Assembly: GCA_045634345.1 (NCBI GenBank)
Contig: JAZRAB010000009.1
Location: 1-18,420, forward strand
Direction: 5' to 3'
Length of the DNA: 18,420 bases
Source: Flemingiibacterium sp045634345
GTDB lineage: Bacteria; Bacillota; Clostridia; Oscillospirales; CAG-272
Shown here: positions 1 to 6,698 of the stretch, in pieces
How the letters are laid out: the number at the start of each line of letters is the position of its first letter
Position numbering within the stretch: the stretch's first letter is position 1
Translations under genes and position numbers: made by a program
The notes under the pieces: model-generated
Databases searched by the model: none
What the model was told of the DNA's origin: nothing
What the model saw: only the letters and a program-made list of their open reading frames with translations

Positions 1-344
1 CTTGCAACAGCCTCATCAACGCCGTCCATCTCGAACATTACGCGGCCGGGCTTAACAACCGCTACCCAGTACTCAGGCGAACCCTTACCGGAACCCATTC
101 GGGTTTCAGCAGGCTTCTCAGTTACGGGCTTATCCGGGAAAATCTTGATCCAAACCTGACCGCCACGCTTGATGTAACGTGTCATAGCGATACGGGCTGC
201 CTCGATCTGATTGCTTGTGATCCAAGCGGGCTCAAGAGCAACAAGACCATAGCTGCCGTTGCTGATTGTGTTGCCGCGGTAAGCCTTACCCTTAAGTCTG
301 CCGCGCTGAACACGTCTGTATTTTACTCTCTTAGGCATTAACAT
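1..344 (-). CDS. rplP: 50S ribosomal protein L16, partial (C-terminus beyond the window)
   Basis: L16 is a large-subunit protein near the A-site tRNA elbow and the base of the L7/L12 stalk. The visible ~114 residues begin MLMPKRVKYRR and continue with the family signatures GGQVWIKIFPDKPVTEKP, ETRMGSGKG and WVAVVKPGRVMFEM, and run off the left edge in VDEAVA, so roughly 25 C-terminal residues are missing. I chose the ATG at 342-344 because the family begins MLMPKRVK and an AAAGGAG site sits 11 nt upstream, inside the end of rpsC. It follows rpsC directly in the S10 operon and should share its transcript. Confidence 0.97.
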   Translation of the reverse strand, partial: MLMPKRVKYRRVQRGRLKGKAYRGNTISNGSYGLVALEPAWITSNQIEAARIAMTRYIKRGGQVWIKIFPDKPVTEKPAETRMGSGKGSPEYWVAVVKPGRVMFEMDGVDEAVA

Positions 345-349
345 GGTGA

Positions 350-1129
350 TTACTGCTCCTTTCTGCCGGAATTGCCGCGATCACCGCGAGGTGCGCGATC
401 GCCTCTGCGCTCTCCACGACGCTCACGACGCTCGCCTCTGCCTTCCTTATCAAAGCTCTTGGGAGCCTTGGGCTGTTCGACAGCTACGCGTGCTGCTGCA
501 CCGTTGAGAACCTCACCGCGGTAGATCCATACCTTGATACCGATCTTACCGTAGGTGGTGTTTGCTTCATAGAAACCGTAGTCGATATCGGCACGGAGAG
601 TCTGAAGCGGAATAGTACCTTCGTGATAGTGCTCTGTTCTCGCAATTTCTGCACCGCCGAGACGGCCGCTGCAGCAAATCTTGATACCCTTTGCACCGAG
701 CTTAATAGTTCTGCCGATGCACTGCTTCATAGCACGGCGGAAACCGATTCTGCGCTCGAGCTGGCTTGCGATATTCTCGGCAACGAGCTGTGCAGAAAGA
801 TCAGGGGATCTCACCTCAACAACGTTGACGGATACCGGCTTCTTAACGATGGACTCGATTTCGAGTCTGAGCTTTTCGATCTCAGTGCCGCCCTTACCGA
901 TGATAACACCGGGCTTTGCGCAATGGATGAAAACTCTTACCTTCTGGCTGTCGCGCTCGATTTCGATCTTCGGAACGCCTGCAGCCTGAAGCTTATTCTT
1001 GAGATAATTTCTCAGTTTATAGTCGGAAACAAGTGTATCGCCGAACTCTTCGTCACGGACATACCATCTTGAATCCCAGTTCTTGATAACGCCGACACGG
1101 AGACCGTGCGGATTAACTTTCTGACCCAT
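350..1129 (-). CDS. rpsC: 30S ribosomal protein S3
   Basis: S3 lies at the mRNA entry of the small subunit and takes part in mRNA unwinding. The start MGQKVNPHGLRVGVIKNWDSRWY is typical, a KH domain follows with the GKGG loop (IIGKGGTEIEKL, around residues 77-88), and the C-terminal domain has GRLGGAEIARTEHYHEGTIPLQTLRADIDYG in pieces the family shares. At 259 residues it is about 30-40 longer than most bacterial S3. The excess is a low-complexity tail from about residue 220 rich in Arg, Gly and Asp (repeated RGERR/RGDR), probably disordered and RNA-contacting. AAGGAGG is 11 nt upstream of the ATG. It lies between rplV and rplP in canonical order. Confidence 0.98.
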   Translation of the reverse strand: MGQKVNPHGLRVGVIKNWDSRWYVRDEEFGDTLVSDYKLRNYLKNKLQAAGVPKIEIERDSQKVRVFIHCAKPGVIIGKGGTEIEKLRLEIESIVKKPVSVNVVEVRSPDLSAQLVAENIASQLERRIGFRRAMKQCIGRTIKLGAKGIKICCSGRLGGAEIARTEHYHEGTIPLQTLRADIDYGFYEANTTYGKIGIKVWIYRGEVLNGAAARVAVEQPKAPKSFDKEGRGERRERRGERRGDRAPRGDRGNSGRKEQ

Positions 1130-1156
1130 TTGGCATTTGACCTCCTTCTTGGATTA

Positions 1157-1498
1157 TTACTTTTCCTTAACAGCGAGCGTAATGTGGCTCGTTCTCTTAA
1201 AGATTCTGAAAGCTCTGCCCTGTGCTCTGGGCATGATGCGCTTCAGAGTAGGACCGGGGCAAACGAAGCACTCGGAAACGTAGAGCTTCGATGCGTCCAT
1301 ATTAAAATTGTGTTCAGCATTTGCTACCGCGCTCTTGAGGAGCTTTATAAGATACTCGGATGCGCTCTTTGGGGTATTCTTAAGAATAGCCATAGCGGTT
1401 GCAACATCCTTGCCTCTGATAAGATCGAGAACGATCTTTACCTTACGAGGAGAAATTCTTACATATTTGAGGTAAGCTCTTGCATCTCTCTGTTCCAT
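1157..1498 (-). CDS. rplV: 50S ribosomal protein L22
   Basis: L22 lines the peptide exit tunnel with its beta-hairpin. The 113-residue product carries the family pattern ARAYLKYVRISPRKVKIVLDLIRG at the N-terminus and, in the hairpin and C-terminal region, LKRIMPRAQGRAFRI followed by KRTSHITLAV. Length is typical. The chosen ATG has GGGAGG 10 nt upstream. The gene sits 27 nt before rpsC in the S10 operon. Mutations in this hairpin are known in other bacteria to give macrolide resistance; nothing unusual is visible here. Confidence 0.98.
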   Translation of the reverse strand: MEQRDARAYLKYVRISPRKVKIVLDLIRGKDVATAMAILKNTPKSASEYLIKLLKSAVANAEHNFNMDASKLYVSECFVCPGPTLKRIMPRAQGRAFRIFKRTSHITLAVKEK

Positions 1499-1572
1499 TA
1501 TAACTTTGCCTCCCTTCGCAAAAAGCGATAAACTTTTGACTTATCCGTTTTATTCGGATATCAGTTCTTTGA

Positions 1573-1854
1573 TCATTTGCCGTTGTTCGAGGTCTTAGAG
1601 CCCGCATGTCCCTTGAATGTTCTTGTGGGAGCGAACTCGCCGAGCTTGTGACCTACCATGTCCTCGGTAACGTATACCGGTACATGCTTGCGTCCGTCAT
1701 GGACTGCGATGGTGTGACCAACGAATTCCGGGAAGATCGTAGAAGCGCGGGACCATGTCTTGAGAACTTTCTTTTCGTTCTTCTCGTTCATGGCTTCGAT
1801 TCTGTCAAAAAGCTTCTTTTCAACGAAAGGGCCTTTTTTAAGACTTCTGCTCAT
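1573..1854 (-). CDS. rpsS: 30S ribosomal protein S19
   Basis: S19 binds the head of 16S rRNA together with S13. The 93-residue protein starts MSRSLKKGPFVEKKL and has the conserved TWSRASTIFPEFVGHTIAVHDG, VYVTEDMVGHKLGEFAPTRTF and GHAG segments (each in its usual place). Length is exactly in the family range. AGGAGG lies 8 nt before the ATG. It follows rplB by 18 nt and precedes rplV by 74 nt, a gap in which I see no separate gene or convincing promoter. Confidence 0.98.
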   Translation of the reverse strand: MSRSLKKGPFVEKKLFDRIEAMNEKNEKKVLKTWSRASTIFPEFVGHTIAVHDGRKHVPVYVTEDMVGHKLGEFAPTRTFKGHAGSKTSNNGK

Positions 1855-1872
1855 TAGTGGTGCCTCCTTCTC

Positions 1873-2703
1873 TTACTTACCGTTTCTGGACTTTACGATG
1901 AACTTGTTGGTGCGAGCCTTCTTATTTCTGGTCTTGTAACCGTTGGTGGGCTTGCCCCAAGGAGTTACAGGAGTGGGACGACCGATAGGAGCACGTCCCT
2001 CACCACCACCGTGCGGGTGATCGCAGGGGTTCATGACAGAACCGCGTACGTGAGGACGAATACCTCTGTGGCGGGTCTTACCTGCTTTACCGAGCTTAAC
2101 ATTCTCATGCTCGAGGTTGCCGACCTGACCGATAGTAGCCTTGCACTCGAGGCGAACGATTCTAACCTCGCCCGAGGGAAGTCTTACCTGTGCCATGCCG
2201 TTTTCCTTAGCCATGAGCTGTGCGGCTGCGCCTGCGCTGCGAACGAGCTGAGCGCCCTTGCCGGGATAAAGCTCAATATTGTGGATAACAGTTCCGACCG
2301 GAATATTTGCGATAGGCAGTGTGTTGCCGACCTTGATGTCAGCAGATGCACCGGAGTAGATTACGTCGCCGTCCGTAAGACCGGAGGGAGCGAGAACGTA
2401 ACTTCTTGTTCCGTCTTCATACTCAACAAGAGCGATATAAGCAGTTCTGTTAGGATCGTACTCGATACCGATAACCTTTGCTGCTGTGTCAAGAGTGTTT
2501 CTCTTGAAGTCGATGATTCTGTACTTCTGCTTGTTTCCGCCGCCTCTGTGACGAACGGTGATCTTGCCGTAGCTGTTTCTGCCGGCATTCTTCTTAAGAT
2601 TTACAGTCAGCTTCTTCTCAGGGCTGAATTTGGTTATTTCAGCGAAGGAAGGATCGCTCATGTGACGTCTTCCGGGAGTAGTGGGTTTGAATTTAGTTGA
2701 CAT
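1873..2703 (-). CDS. rplB: 50S ribosomal protein L2
   Basis: L2 is a primary 23S rRNA binder needed for subunit association and for the peptidyl-transferase centre. The 276-residue protein has the N-terminal KPTTPGRRHMS, the RNA-binding region KQKYRIIDFKRN and the highly conserved C-terminal loop with DHPHGGGEGRAPIGRP, which contains the histidine implicated in peptidyl-transferase activity. The tail KARTNKFIVKSRNGK is typical. GGAGG precedes the ATG by 11 nt. It sits 20 nt after rplW in canonical order. Confidence 0.99.
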   Translation of the reverse strand: MSTKFKPTTPGRRHMSDPSFAEITKFSPEKKLTVNLKKNAGRNSYGKITVRHRGGGNKQKYRIIDFKRNTLDTAAKVIGIEYDPNRTAYIALVEYEDGTRSYVLAPSGLTDGDVIYSGASADIKVGNTLPIANIPVGTVIHNIELYPGKGAQLVRSAGAAAQLMAKENGMAQVRLPSGEVRIVRLECKATIGQVGNLEHENVKLGKAGKTRHRGIRPHVRGSVMNPCDHPHGGGEGRAPIGRPTPVTPWGKPTNGYKTRNKKARTNKFIVKSRNGK

Positions 2704-2723
2704 TTTAATTCACTCCTCCTTCA

Positions 2724-3017
2724 TTACATCATGCCATCGAAGAACTCGATGGTCTTGGAGTCAGGCTTCAGAGTAACGATAGCCTTTTTCCATTCAGAAG
2801 TGTAACCCTGATGATAACCGAGTCTCTTGGGCTTCTTCTTCATGTTGATGGTGTTAACGCTTTCAACGTCAACCTTGAAAAGCTCTTCAACCGCATTTGC
2901 GATTTCAGCCTTTGTAGCGTCAGCCATTACCTTGAAAGTGTACTTCTTATTCTGAGCAGCATCCATGCTGGCCTCGGTAATGATCGGCTTTACAATTATA
3001 TCGTGAACCGTCTTCAT
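2724..3017 (-). CDS. rplW: 50S ribosomal protein L23
   Basis: L23 surrounds the tunnel exit and is the docking site for trigger factor and SRP. The 97-residue product starts MKTVHDIIVKPIITEASM and has the family's KYTFKVMADATKAEIANAVEELFKV helix-strand region and the basic KKKPKRLGYHQGYTSEWKKA loop. Its ATG overlaps the rplD stop codon as ATGA (3014-3017), so the two are probably translationally coupled. GGAGGTG lies about 5 nt upstream of the ATG, inside rplD. Confidence 0.97.
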   Translation of the reverse strand: MKTVHDIIVKPIITEASMDAAQNKKYTFKVMADATKAEIANAVEELFKVDVESVNTINMKKKPKRLGYHQGYTSEWKKAIVTLKPDSKTIEFFDGMM

Positions 3018-3637
3018 GCGTACACCTCCTCCATTTTTTCAGCCGCGCCCTTAGCTACGATGAACTTATCGCAGTTGAGGATGTCGTAAACATTAAGGGT
3101 ATTTACGAGAGCGGTCTTAACGCCGGGAATGTTTGCCATGCTCTTAACGACCATAGCATCGTTTTCAGCGAGGACTACGAGAGCCTTCTTCTCGCTGCCG
3201 AGAGCCTTGAGCATGTTTACCATGGTCTTGGTCTTGTACTCGGTAGTTGTGATTGCATCAACAACGATCATATCGCCGCCAGCGACCTTAGAGGAGAACG
3301 CGCTCTGAAGAGCAATTCTCTTGACCTTCTTGTTGATCTCAAAACGGTAGCTTCTAGGCTTCGGGCCGAGAGCGATACCGCCGTGTGTCCACTGAGGAGA
3401 ACGGGTCGAGCCCTGTCTTGCATGACCGGTACCCTTCTGCTTCCAGGGCTTCTTGCCGCCGCCGGAAACCTCGGAGCGGGTCTTGGTGGACTGTGTACCC
3501 TGTCTCTGATTTGCGAGGTAAGATTTAACCGCGATGTGGAGAACCGCACTGTTTACCTCTGCGCCGAATACAGCATCGGACAGGCTGATCTCGCCTACTT
3601 CCTTACCTGCCATATTCAAAACTTTCATGTTAGGCAT
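3014..3637 (-). CDS. rplD: 50S ribosomal protein L4
   Basis: L4 sends an extended loop into the peptide tunnel, and in Escherichia coli it also represses the S10 operon. The 207-residue product has the central family block GGGKKPWKQKGTGHARQGSTRSP followed by WTHGGIALGPKPRSY, which marks the tunnel loop, and the C-terminal nucleotide-like fold with NVYDILNCDKFIVAKGA. AGGAGG stands 9 nt upstream of the ATG. It is 21 nt downstream of rplC and overlaps rplW by four bases. Whether it acts on the leader at 4705-4960 is unknown. Confidence 0.98.
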   Translation of the reverse strand: MPNMKVLNMAGKEVGEISLSDAVFGAEVNSAVLHIAVKSYLANQRQGTQSTKTRSEVSGGGKKPWKQKGTGHARQGSTRSPQWTHGGIALGPKPRSYRFEINKKVKRIALQSAFSSKVAGGDMIVVDAITTTEYKTKTMVNMLKALGSEKKALVVLAENDAMVVKSMANIPGVKTALVNTLNVYDILNCDKFIVAKGAAEKMEEVYA

Positions 3638-3658
3638 AGTGATGTTTCCTCCTTCCGC

Positions 3659-4291
3659 TTATGCTTTTACAGAATCGCGGAGGAATACGATGTTGCCGCG
3701 GGAACCGGGAACGGCACCCTTAACTGCGATAATATTCTTTTCCGCGTCTATTTTAACTACTTCGAGATTCAGAACGGTAGAAGTTACGTTACCGTACTGA
3801 CCGGGCATATGCTTGTTCTTGAAGATTCTCGACGGTGTCGAGTTGGAACCTACAGAACCGATGTGACGGTGAACAGGACCGTTACCGTGAGTCATACGCA
3901 TCTGATGCTGACCCCATCTCTTAACTACGCCCGAATATCCGTGACCCTTCGATGTACCGGTTATATCGACCTTCTCGCCTGCGGCGAAGGTATCGGCGGC
4001 AATCGTGTCACCAACATTCATAGAAGCTGCGTCATCAAGACGGAATTCCTTGAGGTGCTTCTTATTATCAACACCTGCTTTTTTGAAGTGACCAATTTCA
4101 GCCTTGGTCAAGTGCTTTTCTTTGACTCCGCCGAAGCCGAGCTGAACTGCGTCATATCCGTCGTTTTCAACAGTTTTCTTCTGAACGACAACGCAGGGAC
4201 CTGCTTCGATAATTGTTACCGGAATTACGTTTCCGATCTCGTCGAAGATCTGAGTCATACCGATCTTCTTGCCTATGATGGCCTTTTTCAT
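3659..4291 (-). CDS. rplC: 50S ribosomal protein L3
   Basis: L3 is an early assembly protein whose loop reaches the peptidyl-transferase centre. The 210-residue product starts MKKAIIGKKIGMTQIFDE and has the conserved GTSKGHGYSGVVKRW, MTHGNGPVHRHIGSVGS and KHMPGQYGN segments. The Gln of MPGQYGN corresponds to the residue methylated by PrmB in some bacteria, by family alignment from memory. AGGAGG is 8 nt before the ATG. A 101-nt spacer separates it from rpsJ, the longest gap inside the operon; I see only small hairpins there and no promoter I would defend. Confidence 0.98.
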   Translation of the reverse strand: MKKAIIGKKIGMTQIFDEIGNVIPVTIIEAGPCVVVQKKTVENDGYDAVQLGFGGVKEKHLTKAEIGHFKKAGVDNKKHLKEFRLDDAASMNVGDTIAADTFAAGEKVDITGTSKGHGYSGVVKRWGQHQMRMTHGNGPVHRHIGSVGSNSTPSRIFKNKHMPGQYGNVTSTVLNLEVVKIDAEKNIIAVKGAVPGSRGNIVFLRDSVKA

Positions 4292-4392
4292 TTTGGTTTC
4301 CTCCTAAGATTATTGGTTGACGCTTTGGATTTTCGCTTTTGCGATAACGCCAACGTGACCTTGGTTTGCTCTTTCGAGCGTGCCGTATGGGA

Positions 4393-4704
4393 TTAGAGCT
4401 TAATCTCTATCTCAACGCCGGCGGGTAATTCAAGACCTGTCAGAGCTTCAATCGTCTTCTGCGACGGTTTAACTACGTCGATGAGTCTCTTGTGAGTTCT
4501 CAGCTCAAACTGCTCGCGGCTGTCCTTATACTTGTGAACAGCGCGGAGGATCGTGATGATCTCCTTCTCTGTGGGGAGCGGGATCGGACCTGAAACGGTG
4601 GCACCATTTCTCTTTACGGTCTCAACGATCTTCTGAGCGGCCTGATCGACGAGAGTGTGATCGTAGCTTTTCAGACGGATTCTGATCTTATCCTTGACTG
4701 CCAT
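4393..4704 (-). CDS. rpsJ: 30S ribosomal protein S10 (first gene of the operon)
   Basis: S10 is a 30S head protein and, as NusE, an antitermination partner of NusB. The product, 103 residues from MAVKDKIRIRLKSYDH, has GPIPLPTEKEIITILRAVHKYKDSREQFE and THKRLIDVVKPSQKTIEAL, all typical. The open frame extends upstream to a GTG at 4752, but I placed the start at 4702-4704. The family begins with this M(A)xxKIRIRLK sequence and AAAGGAGG lies 8 nt before it, while the longer version has no ribosome binding site. A strong promoter lies about 260 nt upstream. Confidence 0.98.
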   Translation of the reverse strand: MAVKDKIRIRLKSYDHTLVDQAAQKIVETVKRNGATVSGPIPLPTEKEIITILRAVHKYKDSREQFELRTHKRLIDVVKPSQKTIEALTGLELPAGVEIEIKL

Positions 4705-4960
4705 TGCTTTTGCCTCCTTTTTTGTAATTGGAGGGCGGTTTTGCTCAAACACTGTGTCGGGTGTTTCCTGCCTTCCCGTATTAAAACCGCACTTTCACGA
4801 AGCGGGAAATGCGGGGGTACGGTGGCAGGCTTAACTCGTCACGATGTCTGATTGACAACGCCCGGTTAAATATCGGACATACTCCGGCGAAAATTAACCA
4901 GCTTGGACAGTGCCACACTGTCTTTTGCTGCAACCTCTCGCCATTAAACGCACGTCAACA
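4705..4960 (-). promoter_or_regulatory. 5' leader of the S10 operon with attenuator-like hairpin
   Basis: From the predicted start near 4960 the minus-strand transcript has about 255 nt before rpsJ. It contains a perfect 7-bp hairpin GACAGTG/CACTGTC (4906-4922) and, closer to the gene, a stem of nine pairs with one bulge (4787-4814, CCGCATTTC pairing with GAAAGTGCGG) followed directly by TTTT (4783-4786), which resembles a weak intrinsic terminator. E. coli uses its S10 leader for L4-mediated attenuation. Whether this leader does the same is inference, because the Firmicutes leaders are not clearly homologous. No gene is seen between 4705 and 5232 apart from these signals. Confidence 0.55.
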
Positions 4961-4966
4961 TTCAAT

Positions 4967-4995
4967 ATTATACTACACCATCACAAAAATGTCAA
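4967..4995 (-). promoter_or_regulatory. Sigma-A-type promoter of the S10 operon
   Basis: On the minus strand TTGACA (4990-4995) and TATAAT (4967-4972) are separated by exactly 17 bp, a full consensus match at both hexamers. Transcription should begin about 4960. The strength fits a ribosomal-protein operon. Confidence 0.9.
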
Positions 4996-5058
4996 GAGAT
5001 TTGCGAAATTCCGCATTTTTTGCGAAAGAAATCTTTGTAGAATTTTAGTAGCATTTTT

Positions 5059-5073
5059 TGTGCATCATGCACA
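5059..5073. repeat. 15-bp perfect palindrome, possible operator
   Basis: TGTGCAT-C-ATGCACA is a perfect inverted repeat with a one-base centre. It lies in the divergent region between the S10 promoter and the promoter-like sequence before the membrane protein at 5233. It could be a repressor site, but no dedicated regulator is nearby and it is too compact for a terminator. Confidence 0.35.
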
Positions 5074-5136
5074 GTATCGCCGTCCGGTGTAAATTTATTC
5101 GATAAATGGATATATTTTTCAAATACGCAAACTTTA

Positions 5137-5168
5137 TTAACATCGCGTTAATATGTGTAAGGTATAAT
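5137..5168 (+). promoter_or_regulatory. Possible promoter of the 5233 membrane-protein gene
   Basis: A perfect TATAAT (5163-5168) is preceded by TTAACA (5137-5142), but the spacer is 20 bp, longer than optimal. The -10 box is persuasive and the -35 is not. Confidence 0.45.
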
Positions 5169-5232
5169 AATTTCACAGCGTTTTACATCAACGCATTTAC
5201 AGGATAAGTAAAGGACGGTTATATATAATAAT

Positions 5233-6048
5233 ATGAAGAAAACCATCAATTCCCCCACTCGTCTGCTTATTGCATCGCTCTGTGTAGCAGTAATCTCAGC
5301 CGCAGTACGCATAGTCCTGACACTCACCCACCTCGATGTGAAATACGGAGTGTATGTTCCGGACAGCATTTTACCCACGGCATACCACATAGTGCTTTTT
5401 GCGCTGTCAGTATTTCTCATAGCCGCCGCATTATTCACAGCGTCTAAACGCAGTGCGGATTACATTTGCCCGAACAGCAATCTCACAATATTCACCTCAT
5501 GTGCCGCAGCCTTCCTGCTTATTGCCGATCTGCTTCTTACATTATACAATATAGTAGCTTCCGAGGCATCACCCGCGACATTTGATATATTTGAAATCTG
5601 CTTCTGCATCCCCACCATAATTTATTTCCTCGTACTCGCCAAGGATGCCGAAAAACGTTCAGCGCCAATAGCTTTCCTCTCTTTCTTCCCTATAGCATGG
5701 TGCGCCGTATGCCTCATTCGTATCTACTTTGACACAACTGCGCTGAACACCAGCCCCAACAAAATCATCGGTGAGATCGCACTTCTCGCGGCAATGCTCT
5801 ATTTCCTTACAGAATCGCGCTCCAAGCTTGGAATTGTCTCACATAGATTTTATCTCGCATCATCAACAGTCGCTCCCATACTTCTTATGACATCTGCAAT
5901 TCCAAATCTCGTACTTGCAGACCGATTATCGATAAGCGCATCCGACCATTACCTGCGGTACGCAATTGACGCAGTCTTCGCGCTCTTTATCTGGGCAAGG
6001 CTTGCGGCATACGCAAAGGATTCTTCAAATAAGGATAATTCAATTTAA
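5233..6048 (+). CDS. Uncharacterised polytopic membrane protein (about 8 helices)
   Basis: I do not recognise this 271-residue protein. It has about eight hydrophobic segments, roughly at residues 11-32, 45-71, 80-105, 115-138, 143-166, 177-195, 204-229 and 239-257, separated by short polar loops, and no long soluble domain or catalytic motif. The N-terminus MKKTINSPTR followed by a hydrophobic stretch suggests an inner first helix. The ATG at 5233 is the first in frame; the nearest purine-rich site (AAAGGA) is about 17 nt upstream, which is too far to be convincing, so the start or its efficiency is uncertain. It is a single-gene unit between a -10-like box and a strong terminator. Its codon use looks somewhat more AT-ending than that of its neighbours by eye. 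Confidence 0.75.
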   Translation: MKKTINSPTRLLIASLCVAVISAAVRIVLTLTHLDVKYGVYVPDSILPTAYHIVLFALSVFLIAAALFTASKRSADYICPNSNLTIFTSCAAAFLLIADLLLTLYNIVASEASPATFDIFEICFCIPTIIYFLVLAKDAEKRSAPIAFLSFFPIAWCAVCLIRIYFDTTALNTSPNKIIGEIALLAAMLYFLTESRSKLGIVSHRFYLASSTVAPILLMTSAIPNLVLADRLSISASDHYLRYAIDAVFALFIWARLAAYAKDSSNKDNSI

Positions 6049-6062
6049 TAAATCATACAAAA

Positions 6063-6094
6063 AGCAACCGCTAAAAACGGTTGCTTCATTTTTT
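6063..6094. terminator. Bidirectional intrinsic terminator
   Basis: AGCAACCG (6063-6070) pairs with CGGTTGCT (6078-6085) around a 7-nt A-rich loop. On the plus strand it is followed by TCATTTTTT, and on the minus strand the same stem is followed by TTTTT. It therefore ends both the plus-strand gene at 5233-6048 and the minus-strand operon arriving from 8210. Confidence 0.9.
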
Positions 6095-6095
6095 A

Positions 6096-6152
6096 TTATT
6101 CAATATTCGTACACACCGTGCTAAAGTCAATGTAACCGCCAATATTCTTCAT
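6096..6152 (-). CDS. Candidate 18-residue peptide gene
   Basis: A short frame MKNIGGYIDFSTVCTNIE starts at the ATG 6150-6152 and stops at TAA 6096-6098 (a second TAA follows at once). A GAGGTGG ribosome-binding-like sequence overlaps the stop codon of the preceding membrane-protein gene, only 3 nt before the ATG, so coupled translation is plausible. It exactly fills the space between that gene and the shared terminator. The peptide has one Cys, is mildly acidic at the end and has no export signal. Coding status is unproved; a frame this short can arise by chance, and the short spacing of the binding site counts against it. Confidence 0.4.
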   Translation of the reverse strand: MKNIGGYIDFSTVCTNIE

Positions 6153-6160
6153 AATCCACC

Positions 6161-6682
6161 TCATTTAAAGAAGTTCTTAAGTCCAAGCATTTTGCGGAAT
6201 TTGACCAAATACAGCGTTACAAGCTGTGTCGTTGCAATATCATAAACAAAAAACGTAAAATTACACAGCGCAAATACAGGAAGTGTAAAACCTAGTCCCG
6301 TGTCGGGCAGTCCGAGCACAAAAGCAGTCACTATTATCATTATTACAAGCATCACATTGAAACAGCTGAATTTGAGCACCCACGCCACAATGTAATGAAA
6401 TCGCTCAAACATCGCCTTAAAAATCGGGTAGATACCGCCAAATGCAAAATAGAGCACCGCGCCAAATTTATCAGGCAAGAGCAAAAGCGAAAGCACGCCC
6501 GAAACAAGCCATATGAGGTACGGATACACTCCCCCGATTTCGATAACGGCAAGTATGATAAGCAGAGACGCAAGCGCAACCGCCGTCATATCAAGAACAG
6601 TTATTATCGAACCGAACAGAAGTATAACGACTGAAAGCGCTGAAAGTATCGCAGCAATTGCGATTTTTCGTGTTTTTTTCAT
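6161..6682 (-). CDS. Small integral membrane protein, S-component-like topology
   Basis: The 173-residue product begins MKKTRKIAIAAILSALSVVILLFG and has about five or six hydrophobic helices with few charged residues, ending in a basic VKFRKMLGLKNFFK tail. The positive-inside start, the size and the first helix (AIAAILSALSVVIL) resemble the substrate-binding S components of ECF transporters, but I see no residue set that assigns a family or ligand. It is the third gene of the minus-strand unit DUF5685 - J protein - membrane protein, 16 nt after the J-protein stop. The binding site is weak (GTGGG), which suggests translation coupled to the upstream gene. Confidence 0.8.
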   Translation of the reverse strand: MKKTRKIAIAAILSALSVVILLFGSIITVLDMTAVALASLLIILAVIEIGGVYPYLIWLVSGVLSLLLLPDKFGAVLYFAFGGIYPIFKAMFERFHYIVAWVLKFSCFNVMLVIMIIVTAFVLGLPDTGLGFTLPVFALCNFTFFVYDIATTQLVTLYLVKFRKMLGLKNFFK

Positions 6683-6698
6683 ATCGTATTATCCCACT

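Noticed and set aside
3383..4396. 337-codon open frame on the plus strand opposite rplC and rplD
   Set aside because: It is antisense to two certain ribosomal-protein genes, has no recognisable domain and only reflects codon bias of the true genes.
4393..4752. N-terminally extended rpsJ starting at the GTG at 4752
   Set aside because: The family start MAVKDKIRIRLK with AAAGGAGG ahead of it at 4704 is clearly better; the extension has no binding site.
5148..5438. 96-codon minus-strand frame overlapping the start of the 5233 gene
   Set aside because: Antisense to a membrane-protein frame with clear hydrophobic periodicity; no start signals of its own.
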